Origin: Keithomyces neogunnii
Lineage: Eukaryota; Ascomycota; Sordariomycetes; Hypocreales; Clavicipitaceae
Assembly: GCA_020975405.1 (NCBI GenBank)
Contig: JAIOWQ010000007.1
Location: 372,001 to 436,000 of the forward strand
Reading direction: 5' to 3'
Length of the DNA stretch: 64,000 nt
In this document: in pieces, positions 21,399 through 35,600 of the stretch
Position numbering within the stretch: position 1 is the first letter of the stretch
Layout: every line of letters begins with the position of its first letter
The notes under the pieces: generated by a model
What the model was told of the DNA's origin: nothing
The model's input: the letters and a program-made list of their open reading frames with translations, nothing else
Databases searched by the model: none
Position numbers and translations under genes: made by a program

Positions 21399-24300
21399 CT
21401 TGGGTGCCGCCCGCTTTTAGCAGCCAAGTTGCACGGTCCGAATATCAGACGCCTTCTGAAAGCGCAGCTGATGGCTATGTATAGCGAAGCGCATGAGAAT
21501 AGGCGTCGGAGTGGTAGCAGCCGTCGTCGGCGGTGAGCGGCTTTACTTTGATGCCTGACGACTTCTTCACCCGAGACGTTGAGTGCTCCGGGATGAAGAA
21601 ACTTACAAGATCAAACGAAAAGCGAAGACGGCCCTCGTGATGGCGACTAAACAATACCAAATTCGCAAAACTCGAAAGAAAGCGGCGGGTATCACGAAGG
21701 GGTGGTTGGCGTTAACTATTATGTATGTAGACGCTGGGGGCGGGATGCGAGATTTCAGAAGCAGGAAGCCAGACTGCGTTCAAATGTGACCAGCCGCACA
21801 GCACGTTACAGGGCTATCAAGACGGCTTCGAAGGCGACTTTTGGGCACAAACGACTGGTCTATTAGCACTGATAGCTTCGTCGGAAGGGCCCATGGGCAT
21901 AAGTACCATCCCCTGCGGGCGGACGAGTGGTTCGTGGATGCATAACGCGGCCTCCATCACAGGCCATCACAATGCAGACCAGAAGCACAGGTGCAGAAAC
22001 CAGACACTGGACGGACCTCTCCAATCCCAGACTGCTCACCTTTGCCGCTTGACCATCATTATCAGACACAAGGACTTGGGCGCGAAACTGGCGAGAGTCA
22101 TTGGCTGGTTAAGATGCAAGCCGCCAGTGGGCTGACGCATGTCGTCAGAGAGGCTTGGTGATAGGCTCGATGAGGAGGTGTGGTGACCCCTGCCCACCAA
22201 TGCGCCAGGGGATGAATATTGAGTGATTGGGCATGGCTAGCGTAGGAGTTGGAGAGGAGAGCTCATAAAAGTGCCATTGTGAGCCAAGAGCATTTGAAGG
22301 GTGGGATGAGGAGGAGTAACCGTTGATTGGTTTGGCTCATCGGATGCCGCTAGTGACCACCCTCCAGTCCAGGGCAAGAGCCCACGCCAAATATAGCCAG
22401 CCATCAGCTCTGGCGTCTAAGCGCTGGGTTAGCAAGATGGACTCACACAATGGCATGGTAAGACCGTGGTAAAGGCACTGTATGCAACACCGCATAGCGC
22501 ATTGAGTCTATGTATAACTCGCCATGGCCATATGCTGTGGCGAGCACCCGTACTGCATGCAGTGACCAGACCTTTCGCCTGTCGTACTTGCCCGCGAAGC
22601 ACTGCGCGCGGAGCAGACACCGAAAGGGGTCAACACGTTGGGCAACCCAGATGCTTGGTCATACCGGCCATTATTTTCTGGTTTGATAATCGGACGGCAA
22701 GGCATCTATCTCCTCCTAAAAGTTTCACTGGATGGTATTTGCTTTCCACTGGTCCTCTCGCCCAAACTCATTTGGCAATCAATGCATTTGCTGTCCAAGT
22801 CTCGTCTTCAACAGGCCAGACGTCGATTGACAGATCACACTAGCACTTGGATCCCAGCCCACTGCCATCGAGGGGCGACTTGTTTACTCCTCACTGAGAT
22901 TTTCCCTCAGATCGCCATTTCCATGTGTCCACCGGGCATACAGTATTATCCTTACCGGCATCTCTGCAAGAGCAGGGTCTACCTAGCGCATCCCCTGCAG
23001 CCTACTGCGGTTTTGTCTTCATCGATTGATGCTGCATTATCAACCATCCACCTCAATTTACCTACGGAGCACCGTTCCTAGCAACTTGGCGGGTTCTAGG
23101 TTGCCAAGTGGACCACTGTTGTCGGCCCAACCTAATAGCTTGTCGGTGCTGTTACGCCATCCTCCACGACACCATCATGATGCCGCACATTATCACCCAA
23201 AGGTACTAACCCGTGACGGGGAGCCGCACGCGTTTGTCAGCCTAATATTTGGGATACATAAAGATTTTGCAATTCAGCTGGCGCTCTCTTTTTCTGCCGC
23301 CCTATCTTCGTCCTTCGTTCGTGCGCTCACGAAAATAAAACGAACCGGGCCAACTCGACCTTTTCTTTCGATCGTATTGTCAACCCAGGTCATGATTAAC
23401 AAGTGGGGAGAGAGCCTTTGCACTGGGGTCGTTACGCCACAATCATATACTACTACCCGTGAGTCACGGCATTTGTTCACCGACAAAATGAGCAAATACC
23501 GTTCCGAGGACCCATCTGGTTGTACCAAACTATCCTGTTTATATTCCTGACCATCAAAATTATTCGACCTGAAGAGATCATAACAGTCTGTATTCTTCGA
23601 CCCGGCCTTGGCTGGAGCGTCTGGGGCCTTGCAAGTAGACCGCATCACAGTTTGGTGGCATGGGGTTGTTGAACTGGCGGCGTGCCGCGGTCGGCGAGGG
23701 ATCGTGAGTTTTGCCACCAACCTGTCACTTAGCGGGTGGTCCCGCCGCAATTATGTTCTGCAGCTTGCACTTGTTTCCGTTTTTGACCAGTGTGGAGTAG
23801 AGCACCGGCTCTATCATCGACAACATCGGCCCAAGTCATGCCTTTTCTTTTTAACATGGCAGTTGCGGCGGTTGGCACAGATGAGCGCGTCGTCAACATG
23901 TGGTCGATACCCCTCATCTTTTGGCCAATCGTCTTACCGAGGCAGGGACCTCGAGGGAGACATCTTCGACCAGGGCCTGCCTTTGGCCATTGAGGTGAGG
24001 GACCTCGCTACAAGCCCCCACGGTGCGCGTACGACTTTGCAGAGAGAGTGTACGGAGTAATGGCTTCAAATTCAGAGATCACAACAGGTGTGATCTGCAC
24101 AAGGCCCGTGTCAAATCTTTGTGTTCCGTAGTCTTCATGGAAGCCTTCACATAATACTACTGGACTTGGCCGATGAATGGGGATGTGCCGTCAAGAAGGT
24201 CTCGGCCGATGGCAGCTCTCATGGGGACCTTTGTAAAAGCCCGAGATCAGATGCTCAAAAATCATTCTGGTTTCGTTCTCTCGGCGAGAAGGCGGTCAAT

Positions 24301-24905
24301 TTCATTAACGGACCTGGAGCTGTGGAAAGCTAGCCCGCCTAGTTATTTGAGGTACTATGCCCAACCATGCTCTGCAAGACGGATGAATGGTGCTAGCCTA
24401 CCAGCCACGCATCATTCACGATGAGTTGTGATGGAGCATTGCTAGTGGAACATGCTCGACTGGGCCATGAGTATGGACTCTGATCAACTCTTGTGGGAGT
24501 TTCGTGAGAGTCCTGTCGGGGATGTGACGGAACACAGAGAGGGGGCGAACATTTGTTTCCAGCCAGCCGACCACCGAGCACTCAGACAATCGCGACGTTT
24601 CGGCGAAAGGATGAGAAGCTCTGTGAAAGCAATCTACCCTAGCAAATTGCACAAACTTGCCAAGTACGAAGTGGACTGGGGGGAAGGGGTGTGGACAAGA
24701 TCATCATGGACCCTGTTTGTTTGTATGCACAGTGCGATGGCGCCACGCCACTAATCCTGGCACAACTGAACAAGACGTCTGGTGACAGAAATCATTGATG
24801 GCCAATTAGGGCCACATACCTAGATACCTGGCAATCCCACCGCAAGTCGCGGTTTTCAGGCCGCATTTCCAATGGCCGATTCGAATCACATGACTGTTTG
24901 CCTCC

Positions 24906-24931
24906 TTTTTTTTTTTTTTTTTTTTTTTTTT
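24906..24931 (+). repeat. Run of 26 T
   Basis: Uninterrupted homopolymer; on the minus strand it reads as poly(A) following GTTCAATACCAGCC. It may be the tail of a retroposed sequence or simple slippage. Confidence 0.8.
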
Positions 24932-26040
24932 GGCTGGTATTGAACTGTAGCCATGGTAAGCGAGGACAGACAAGGACCTGGAAGCAATCATGTCCGTTCG
25001 AGTTCAATGATTTCTGCAACAAGATCATGCCGGCTCCTAGTGGAGGGGACTTTGTAGGCTACTGTTGATGGAGTGCGGGGTCAACGGTCAGTCCTGTCAG
25101 TTAACAGCACTATACTCTACTCTAAGCTCCGTGGTTTGGACTGCGAACTATTAGGTGTCTGGTTCGGGTTGCGAAATTGAACCCTGGTCCATGTGCTGCA
25201 GACTAATGCTTCTTTCCGTGTCCGAGCCAAGCCCCTCCTTGTTGACCACAGGGCCGTCGTCGTAATCTTACGCACTGTGTCACAATTTGATGATCGCAGC
25301 TGTTCCATGCCGATGGGTGACGAAAACTGTGCTATTTCGGCAACTACACGTGTGTATTCCGCTCTCTTGAAGGGAACCGGCTGTAGCATCGGCCGAGACT
25401 TACTAGTGTCGAGTCTTAGACATGTCGTAATGCCCCGCAGAGTGTTTGATGCCATGCTCGCACCAAACCATTGCTCTGTTGGGCGGATGAAAACGCTATA
25501 CTACTTGCAAAGGATTGATGCTTAGCCAGACCGGTTGACTTTTGAACTTCTCCCTGGGCAACTCGTGGCTGGGTTGGCAACCCTCAAGGAGGTAAATGGT
25601 CAATCCAGGGATGAAGCCAGACGGTCCTATTGGCGGTGTGAATTAGAGAGGATGCCGAGTTACCTAGATGTCCAGTCCAGGTAACGTGAGAACATATTCG
25701 GGCTTCTTTTTCGAAATTTTCGATTCTGTCGGTGCGTGCAATGCCCTTGCGCATTGTGGTGTGACAGCAAACTCAATCAGGCCCTGCATGATATCACAAG
25801 ACAAGCTGCCTGCATCATTTGGGGCACAGAACTGGTTCATTGCATGCTCAGACTTTGTGCTACCGGTTCGATTCTCCGACGGTCCACATGCTGCGGGCTG
25901 TTCTCGCACTGACTTTTTCTTTCCCTGCCGAGTTGTGGGTTCCGCACGATTAGTTTTTGCCAACAGTTCCTAGGGCTGGCGGTTGCATGAACCTTAACTC
26001 GCAACAGCTTCTGGCACTGGGGGCGGTGTGTGCCCCGATA

Positions 26041-26070
26041 CAGTGAGCAGTGAGCAGTGAGCAGTGAGCA
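26041..26070 (+). repeat. Four tandem CAGTGAG units
   Basis: Perfect 7-bp tandem repeat, four copies, in the gene-poor region. No function inferred. Confidence 0.85.
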
Positions 26071-28341
26071 CAATGGTTCAATGGCGCAGGTGGCAAGGAG
26101 TCAGTTCACCCACTCGTCCAGGCTCAAAGAGACACGAGAAGATCACCAAACTCCACTTTTCGAGGTTGGCATTTTCCCCTCTTGTCCTCTTTCGAGCACC
26201 TTGCATTGTATGGGGATAGCATGGCGGGGAAGTGTCAGATTCGTCTAGTTCCCATTATTACTCACTACTCCGTACCCCAGAACTCTACAGCATCGTCAAG
26301 AGCGGTCTTTGAGCTAAGGTGGCTTGGAGAGGTAATCCCGACATGGCCGGTCGTGACACGAGCCCGCCCAAGCCGAAGTTTTCCTTGCCAAAATCGCTCA
26401 CCAACCCGAATACACCAAGCTGCCGTGCGGCATATCGCACTTTTTTCCCTCGGCTCTACTAGCATGGGGCCAAGACCAAAGCCACCGGTCCGCTGTCATG
26501 GCTGAAGGGGCGAGAAGGGAGGTGCTTTTGATCATCAACGATTAATATGCTTTACTGGCGAATCAAAGGCAGTGAAAAAATGGTCTGAAGGGCGCTCGAA
26601 ATGATCAAATGTCTGAGCATCAGAACATGTAGCCCAGCCTAACGGGAAGTGTTTGATCCCTACTTGACTGATACACACCAAGATTACCAAGCAGCGGATC
26701 AGGGTACGCCTTACATTTCGCTCCCACTACATGGTCCATTCCAAGTTCGTATGTGAAGAGCAACAACGGAGCTATCCGAATTTTTGGTTGGAAGCCAATG
26801 GTTAAGACATTGGCTTACGATATTCGAAGAATGTAATGCATCAAAGAGCGAATCAGTGCATATGTCTTGCCCGCCGATGGATTTCCTCTGTCGTCATGGC
26901 CAACCTTTAAACAGGAACTGTGTTACCGAGTTAAGCTCAGGCTCTTGGTAATTGGGGCTAAATCAAAAATAGAACAACTGGGGGGAGTTGTTAGTGGCGT
27001 CGTAACGCAGAGGAACGATTGCCAAAAGGCTGACCTGCCCTAAGCGCCCAGTCATGAGACAAACGACTCCAAAATTAGCCTGGGCCGGCCTGCGAGGACG
27101 GACATCTGGACATTACCTAGTTCGGATGTTTTTGCTGATGTGCTGTTTCGATAAGCGCCCTGATGTCGACGTGACACTTTACAAAGAGCATCGTGTAGCC
27201 GGAGATCAGGAAGGGGACCGGAACACGGAAACACGCAACATGGGGGAGGTACTCCGTGTCCCGCCCGCAAAGGTTAGAGGGACTGGATCGGTGTACGCCT
27301 CTCATCCCCATAGACTAGAGCAATATAATCCCCCAGCCGAGAAGAAGCTGACAACGGGAGAGGATAGGGTACTGTGGGATTATTGGCGACGGGGCATTGA
27401 TATGATAGGACGATTTACGAAGTGGCATCTCTGCACGTTTTTACCTGTCCACCACTTAATACAAGGATGTCGGCTGGCTGGTCTTGTTTGTCCTGGCAGG
27501 TTGGGGTGGAGCCCCAACAGTATACTTTAGTAAGTACCAAAGTACCACTGGGGCACACGGCTCCTCACCACCCCCCCCCCTATCTACTTAGCATTATGCA
27601 GATAATAACCAATCTCGATCGCGAAGAGCCTTCTCGCCAAAGCTCAGACCCCTGCTGGGTAGTAGCACTACTATCGGTTGGTCCCGCGTCCCCTGCCGCT
27701 TCTGCACAAGCCAGCTTCTCATCACAGGCCGTTGTCGAATCAACGTTTGAGTGTTGCCTCTGAGCCAATGCACCCTTTGCCCAAGTCACAAAACTATGCC
27801 GCCACGCAAATGCAACTCTGCTTGGTTCATCCGTTCCCCCCCGCCGGCCAAGGCCTGGAGCTGCTGACAAGGAGAAGACTGCCTGCCTCCAGAAGACAGT
27901 GGCACGTTGCTCCGTGGTACCTGTGCCCCATGACACACGGCATGTAGTGCGCCATGGACATCCCTCACACCGGCTGGCTGTAGAACTCGTGGCTTGTGGC
28001 TTCATGCCCGCCTTGACCCCGGCCGGATGCGTTGGTTGCCCTTCCGCGTTCTGGGCAAGTTGGCCTGTTCTGGTCACCCCATTTTTGGCCGCCCATGCAG
28101 CTGTTTCCATGAAACATCAGTCCTCGACATGGACAATTGCATGCGTCGGTGTGCAAAGTCCTCTTGGCAGCAAGTCGAAAACAAAGTGGCGCATGAGACT
28201 CGTCATACCGCACCGAGTCTTGATGTCCTGACATTCTGGTGCGCGTTGCCCTCCGCCGTTGCGTACCCTGAAGAAACAGCGTTGGACTCAAAGCCCGCTG
28301 ACTATGTCTCACGCAGCAAACATATGTATGTTGGGAGAATT

Positions 28342-28385
28342 GGGCTTGAACCAGTAGCCGCTGCTGCACCTTGTACCGCTTGGCC
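28342..28385 (-). repeat. tRNA-like relic with A- and B-box resemblance
   Basis: Minus strand shows GGCCAAGCGGTA (28374-28385) and, 21 bases on, GGTTCAAGCCC (28342-28352), close to pol III A and B boxes in the right order. The acceptor stem does not pair, so it is not a functional tRNA. A chance match is possible. Confidence 0.3.
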
Positions 28386-30433
28386 GTTAGCATGAGTCGC
28401 CGGAACTCGACATATTGTGTAACTTGGTGCAACGACATGTAGCTTCCGGAGGCGGCTCATCCAATATACACGGAATTCAGCATCATCATGGACTGTGGGA
28501 CATGGCCGAGCCGGGGAAGAGTTTTCCGAACCAAGTTTTCTGTTGACGGATGTTATCAACGCATTCTTCCCGAGGCTCGCAAATCGAACTATTACCCATG
28601 AGGGGAGGGATCGTGGTCACCCCACCCTCACTGGCCTTGGGCCTGTCTTGCGATCCTGGTATCGAGCCCAAAACGCACAGGGTACTAAGTTTGTGTTGTG
28701 TTTGGCCGCCTGCTTGACCAGATCGGCCAACTGGGCTTTCTCAAGCTTTCGCAATGGTTGAGATGCATCCATGTCTAACCGAGGGATGATATATCATATG
28801 AGCCAAACAGCGTGAGCACAACCGTTAGAATTGCAAAAATTCCCTTGGTTGCTCCTCGTGTGGGCAACATTCGGAGGTTGCAACGACGATAGACTTTTGG
28901 ATCTGGATGAGGATCACCAGAGGCCAAAGAGCCACCAGGGTTGAAACGGTGCAGAGGAGTCAGCACCTACCATCTCCAACATAAATTGGTCATGGCCAAT
29001 GTAGCGGTATACTACCTTTAGGGCTTTAAGTTCTGCTTCCCAACGTGTGGTTGGAAACAAGCTTCGACCATCTCAGTCATAGTGGAAGACAAGACAAACC
29101 ACTGCTGCCGTCCGTGTCCATGATCAAGGCATGAGCATGGTGGAAGGGCATGGCCATGACCCCGAGCGAATAGGCCAGGCAGCGGACGAGCCTCGACCAT
29201 GACCCCGTCGGCTCCAGCTTGACTATCGTTATTAACACATGGTAGTGTTGGCACCCACAGACACGCGCATTTGCCAGCCATGCACGGACAATACGGCTCT
29301 ACGGCTGGCTGGCAATCGGAACTAGAGGCTCACCCATGCATGCGCAAAGAGGGTGGCAGGTGGATGCACCCATCCTGGCAGCGATATGCGTGACTTGCCT
29401 GTTTAGACTGGGCTTCCTGCGAAGGTGCTCTAGAGCATCCTAATCCTGGGCGGGCCTCCAAAACGGGCCCCCCTCATTGGTTTCTCTAAGCGCAGACTCG
29501 CTCACCTGTGTGTGTGCCATGACGGTCTAGCATTATGAGGTTCAAAAATAGAAACAGGATACATGATTTGCACCGCTCCAGATCGATGGCTGTCAAATTG
29601 GGTCAACAGCTTCGACCTTGGCCGCGAGAATGGCGGCCACGATATAAGTCTTTGGCCATCCTCGACCACCCATTAATTTGCCCTTTTTCCCTTTCTTTCC
29701 TGAGTGTAGACGGTGGAAGTTCCAAGTGTTGCCAAAAAAAGGCCTTTTCTTTCATTTAACCCTCTTTTCTCTCCTTGCCCCTGGTTGGGCCCCCTCGTGT
29801 CCGTCCTCAGAACTAATATACAGTAATATCACCTCTTGCATCCATCCTCATCGTCAGTCAGAGAGTAAGCCGGACTTGCTCAAGCACCAGCCGTTCATTA
29901 CAAGGACAAGAGATTTTTTTCATTTCGCGCAGCTGCAGAAATCATCGAATAAAATAGAAGAAGAAGAAACCCCCCCCAGAGAGCCGCCAAGAAAGCACGC
30001 AAGCAGCCTTCTGATACGACGGGTCTACTACAACCTGTTGACCACTCACCGACGCATAACAGGCTTTTACTGAGGCGACAGGATTATTAGCTAATTTGCA
30101 CGGCGGCCAGCTGGTTCAGCCACCCAGGGCTTATTCCTTGGGCCAAAACTTCTCCTTTGGTCACGCAACCATCGGCTTGCGCTTGGGGACCATTTTGGAC
30201 TTGGGGGAACCCTGGACTTCCCTCGACATCCTCTGTGCCGCTCCTAGTCCCGCTGCTGGAAGGTTGAGGTGCGCAATTCGCACAGTGCACACGCCCCGGT
30301 CCCACAGGGCACCTGCCTCCGCACTCTCCCCCCACACACCATCGGCAACACGCCCTGCACCCCTGCAGCCTCTCGAGCTTTGCTGTGTCGATAGCTCTTG
30401 GGCACAACATCGCGCAGGTCCGCAGCCATACAA

Positions 30434-32687
30434 ATGGCATCCTCGCCCCCCGATTATCGCAACTGCCCGCAGGGAGCACCCGAGGCAGTTGCCAAAATGG
30501 CCTTCGCGCAAAGTGCAAAGGCAAAGGCAAAGGCAAAGGCTGCTTCAAAAGCTAACAATGGAACTCCGAGGTCAAGGACAAAGACGCAAATGCACCGCAG
30601 GTCAAGAACAGGTGGGTAATGCTGACTTACACCCTTGCGCCTGCCTCACTTACACCGGATGAGCACAACCAGGGGAGTCGCGACAGCGCCTTGCCGTTGC
30701 CTGTGCATTTCCCCCTCCGCAGTCAATTCCTCCATGCATGCTCTCTGCTCAATTTGACTTCTTGAAGCTGACCCAATTTGCCATCTTTACAGGCTGCTAC
30801 ACCTGCAGACTAAGACGAAAGAAGTGTGACGAGGGCACACCGCTGTGTACTGCCTGCAAGCACCTCGGGCTGCAATGCGAATACAATCGACCCATTTGGT
30901 GGAGCAACAATGACGCTCGACGCAAGCAAAAGGAAAACATCAAGGGCATCATCAAACGCAAGAAGTTGGCAGAGAAGGCATCCAGTTCAGTCACGACCTC
31001 GGTCAGTCCGCCCCCCGAGCTGTCGCACTCGGTCCCGACATCAGCAACTTACTCAGATGTCATGGATCGCACGAGGTCTGCTTCCATTGACTCTCACTAC
31101 TCGGCGGGGTTCAACTTCAACAGCCCGTCCAACGGAGCCGAGTTTACCGTGTACAACACACAGGTACACCCAGACCTCGCCGTGAATGGATATTCACCCT
31201 ACGAGGTTGATGTCAAGACAGAACGCCAAATGTACATCAACGATGTCCCCACTCTTCGAGAGTCTCACGTCGCCACTTTCAGCACATACCAAACTCCTCC
31301 ACCTCCTGGAACCGTTCTGCCGTCTGGCTCATTTGAAGATGGCTGGACCGAGCACATTCGACATGAGCGCCGCGAGTCGCTGGCTGAGGAGGCACTCGAT
31401 GTCAATTTCTTCGACTTTGCGCATGGTCCTCATGATAGCTCAAAGCAGTTTAGCATTGAGCTGGAAGAAAATGATCAATTGCTCTGGAATCATTTCATCC
31501 AAAACGTCATACCCATCATCTTCCCCATACTCGACTCCAATCAACACGGCTCGGTCAGATCGGATATAATCCTCCCAGCCCTTCAGTGCAATAGAATCTA
31601 TCTGTCTTGCTGTCTCAGCATCGCGGCTCAGCACCTCAAGACTCGCGCCAATCTACCCGTTGAGGAAATTGATGAGGACATCATGAGGCACCGCTATGCT
31701 ACCATTTTCTCGCTCTGTGAGTTTTTGAGGCGTGACGAGAACCACCAGCAGATCCTCGAGGCCACACTGGCTCTCATTTTCTTCCAGTGCATCGTAGGAC
31801 GCTTGAATGATGGCCTTTTGGATATTGCCTGGCATCAACATTTCCAGGCTGCCATCAGCCTTGTTCAGAAGCTTGACCTGCCTCGCATTGTCTCCGATCC
31901 CGCTGGACATCTCCGGCCAACCCCATTCAACATGACGCTGACGGGTTGGATCGACATTCTTGGCGCAACCATGCAAGGCACTTCGCCCACGTTTGCACAC
32001 ACGTACCGAGAAAAACACTTGTCTCCCGCCAACTCCCATCTGGGCCTTCGTGAGCTCATGGGCTGCGAGGACCGAGTCATGTATCTCATCTCTGAGATTG
32101 CTTGCCTCGATTCTCTCAAAAAAGACGGCATGGATGACTACACCCTCTGTCAACATGTTTCTGCTCTGGGAGAGCAACTTACCCTCACAGAGGTTGGCGA
32201 GACGGGTCCCAAGATGCCTTATAACGCCAGTGGCACCTTGTCGCCCAAGCAACTTTGCAAGAACATCACTTTTGCTTTCCGGTTTGCCGCTCGGATTTAC
32301 CTCTGCAGCCTGATTCCTGGCTTCAGTCCAAGCCAGCCTTCCCCCCAGCACGTTCTTGAGAAGCTCACCAATGCACTTCAATTTATCCCCGCTGGGCCAC
32401 ACGGCTATGACCGTAGTCTTGTCTGGGTCTACCTGATCGCTGCCTCTGTAAGCTTGCCTGGAAGCAGCTTCAGAACCCTCTTGGCGGATCGCATTGACCA
32501 ACTTGGCCATGATGCCACCTGCGGTGCATTTGGCCGAATGGTGACGGTCGTTCGAGAAGTGTGGCTGCAAAACGACAATTTGACCCAGGTAGCCACTCCT
32601 GGGTCATGTTCATCCGACACTATGCAGCCATATGTCAGCTGGCGTGATGTCATGCAAAAGAACGGCTGGGACTTTTTGCTAATTTGA
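30434..32687 (+). CDS. Zn2Cys6 transcription factor with fungal TF domain
   Basis: Two exons, 30434-30611 and 30793-32687 (181-nt intron GTGGGT...TTACAG, branch GCTGAC, phase 1), encode 690 aa. The intron falls exactly before the zinc cluster, Cys 61, 64, 71, 78, 81 and 88 (CX2CX6CX6CX2CX6C; GCYTCRLRRKKCDEG). A Lys/Ala-rich stretch with a nuclear-localisation look precedes it. RPIWWSNNDARRKQKENIKG and a basic linker follow. The C-terminal two thirds are helical with the composition of the fungal-specific TF domain (Fungal_trans_2 type), for example LSCCLSIAAQHLKTRA and LEATLALIFFQCIVGRL. It acts in the nucleus as a DNA-binding regulator. Its targets cannot be told from sequence. No neighbour within 3 kb suggests a pathway; the divergent sugar-use pair begins 3.2 kb downstream. 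Confidence 0.9.
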
Positions 32688-35600
32688 GACCACCCGAGCT
32701 GATATACATCTATAACCTTCTTGCTAAAGAAGCCACAACTAACCTTGCTCAAACCAGCTGGTCTCTTTTGAGAAGGGGCGGCAAAATGCATTAGGTTCAA
32801 CCGGGACATGCAATGAGGTTTCTTTTCAGCGGTCTGACGTCCTAGCCTGTCCAGTCTCTCGTCCTTTTGTCTGCCTGCCTTCAAAGTCAGAAGACTGCGT
32901 TTCTCTGGCCACAAATGTGGGACGCATGTTCCGAGTTTGCTGGCATGCTGGTACATTGATTGCCACAGACGATTCTTTCATGTTTTTGTAATTGGGTTTT
33001 CTTTTTTTTTTCTCGCATTTTTCTTTAATTCATCTGTCACTGGCCTTGGGAGCCAACATTTTCGTACAATATACCCTACTGGCATGGGATTTCACATAGA
33101 GGACGCCGCGAGGCCTATCGGGGTCAGACAAGAATTTTTTTCTTTTTTTTTCTTTTGAGAGAAACAGGCGGTAGTGAAGCCTTTTTGACACTTGGCACAA
33201 CATTTGGATATTAGTTGAATGGGGAAGACATGGAATACGGATGAATGATGATGATTGGTTATGATCTGAGATCATGGGAGAGCCACGACTGATGCTTTTC
33301 CTTGGGTTTCTTTGCCTCCATTCTTTTGTCTCTTGGGACGTCAAATGCGTTTACATTCTTTGGGAAGGAAACAATTGTGGCAGGTATCACTCGTTGGTCC
33401 TTTATACAGGGCTGGCTCTGGTAACAGTGGTGATGGTAGGTATATGTCAGGGTGGGACAGTGTAATTGACCTCTTCCCCACGACGATAGGGCTGGACAAA
33501 TGGTAGAATAGTATCTGTACACAGCAGATGAATAAAAATACCCCCTATACTCATGACTGGTGTATAGCATTTCCTGAAATGTGTGAGTCGAACAAGGCTC
33601 CCCAGTAGCATGGATGGTATTCTTCCCAACACATCCGTGGGCCAAAGCATTCGGCACGATGCTACAATGTGTACATGAATAAGGGGAGAAGGATCATGGC
33701 TAGGGAATGGTCTAGGTACAAAGGAAAGTGTATTGAGTGGGCCAAAGACTAGAGAAGTGCCTGGCCGTTTCGACGTTTTAGCCATTGCCGTGTGCTAGGA
33801 AAGCAACGGCAGATGAATTGGGTTTTGGGGGGGGGGCACAAGTTTCCAGGCCAAAGTTTATCCAACTTGCGGCGGCCATTGGATGGACGTGTCTTGTAGA
33901 ATGTGGGATGGACGTGTACGGAGTAGATGTGAATGGACTACGTACGAACAGGTGACACGGGCTCTTACCGGAACGCGATTGGGTTTATTGTGCGCGTGGT
34001 ACAGGAAAGGACGGGGTATGTTGGTAGCTGGGCCAAATGGTGAGTTGTGTGCTTAGAAGAACCCCAAGTGCAGTGAGTGCTCTAAGTGAAACGGAAAGGG
34101 CAGCATCTCTTCCCGACTAAGCGGGCGAGAGCCTTGGCACGGTTTTAGATAATAATACATCATAGGCAGTCTGGGTGGTGTGCTGCAAGGTTTGCCCGGT
34201 GCGCTTTTGTTACATGTGCTGCAGACTAGCCTCTGGTATCTGCGCATTGTTGTTGGAGAGCGGAGGGAGGCAGCCAGCGATTTTGATTCACAGCTACAGA
34301 CAGGCCTCGCTTTTCAGCAGCCGGGCGTTTTGGTGGCAGATGGAAACCTGCTCGTCGTTGGACGGGAGACAGGCCGCCATACGAAGCACTATACAGCATT
34401 ATTTTCAGGATTAATTTCGCGCCTGGGCCGTCTGGGCCAACTAGGTCTGGACGCTAATGTGCGAAGAAAAATCGAGCAAGGCGATACGTCGTCCGGCACA
34501 GTCAAGACGGCCAATGAACCGGCCGGGCCAAGACAGTGCCGCCAAACTGTGCCGCCGTTGGTTCGTGGGGTGTGGGCGTAGCCTGTCTTGCCTCCCGTCG
34601 CGGCAGGTCACGGGACGGCGGGGATGAAGAAATGACCTCAAGCGAGGCATGGGCCATGGCGTGCCGGCCCAACTGTTTGTCTTGCCGCTGGATCAAGCAT
34701 TTTTCGACGGATGTGGCCACCGAACGGCCCTGGCGGCGCGAGGCGCGGGTGTGGAAAATGATGCACGCCTCTGTCTCAGCTGCCCACACTTTAATGACTG
34801 CATGGTTGGATTGTGCATTTTGTCTGTTTTTGTCTCAGCCCTGACCATTTGTGCTTAGTCTGTATCCGAGAGTGGATTGGTCACCTGCCCTGTTGGTGGT
34901 TTTCTCTTGACAGCTTTCGGAGAGGTGATGACTCTGATGAGTATCGTTGGCGCGGCCAAACGATTGAAGCCTGCAGTCTGCACTAGATGTTTGGCCACAC
35001 CAGGCAGAGGAATACGCCAATTGTCTACCGCCTTCTGCTCACCCACTTGTGGTAGTGCTCATGCGTGATGGGTTCCTCTAGTAGGCCACCGAATACTTGC
35101 CATTTGATGTTGGTGAAGCTATGACCGTCCTGTCTTTTCACATTTCTGGTGGGGGGCAGCGGGCCGCCCCGGATGGAAGTTGACTTTGCCTCGCGTGCAT
35201 CCACTTTGTACTTGCCGTTTTGTTCCTTTTGTCGTTTTTCGTCAACTGGTCTTTGTCATCCTTTTCATCTTTTCCCTGCGTACGAGGCAGGTTTCAACTC
35301 AGTTATTCGCCTTGTGCAAACTCATAGGTACATGTTGAGTGTCAGTGTTGGAGTCAGCCCGATTGTCACATGGACCGGCTGCAAGTTGGGACAAGTCATG
35401 TGATGCAGGTGCAAACAACTGTCAGAACCCAGGTGCCGCAACATGAATGTCGTGCAATACTTGGTTTCGGCGATGCTCTAACAATCGAATCAATCAAATT
35501 GCATGTTTCGGATGGCAGGACTGAATCGGTCATGCGGCACAACAGTAGAGATTCGATTCAAGAAGTGTCAGAGGACATTTTCTTCCCACCAGCGCCCATC

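Larger units (their letters stand above)
21399..30433. other. Nine-kb gene-poor region
   Basis: No coding region that I can support. Open frames up to 176 codons exist on both strands but are antiparallel, lack splice-consistent continuations and show no family resemblance. Contents seen: TACGGAGTA copies at 24051 and 26266, a run of 26 T at 24906-24931, four CAGTGAG units at 26041-26070, a C run at about 27568-27580 and two tRNA-like relics near 25.2 and 28.4 kb. The last kilobase is pyrimidine-rich and is probably the promoter and leader of the regulator at 30434. Confidence 0.5.

Noticed and set aside
23026..23750. Overlapping frames of 174 (plus) and 158 (minus) codons
   Set aside because: Neither shows protein-like composition; they are mutually antisense in the gene-poor region.
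27580..28438. Minus-strand frames of 176 and 157 codons
   Set aside because: No motif or membrane/signal features; the frames overlap each other out of phase.
31653..32570. 305-codon minus-strand frame
   Set aside because: Antisense shadow of the Zn2Cys6 regulator's second exon.
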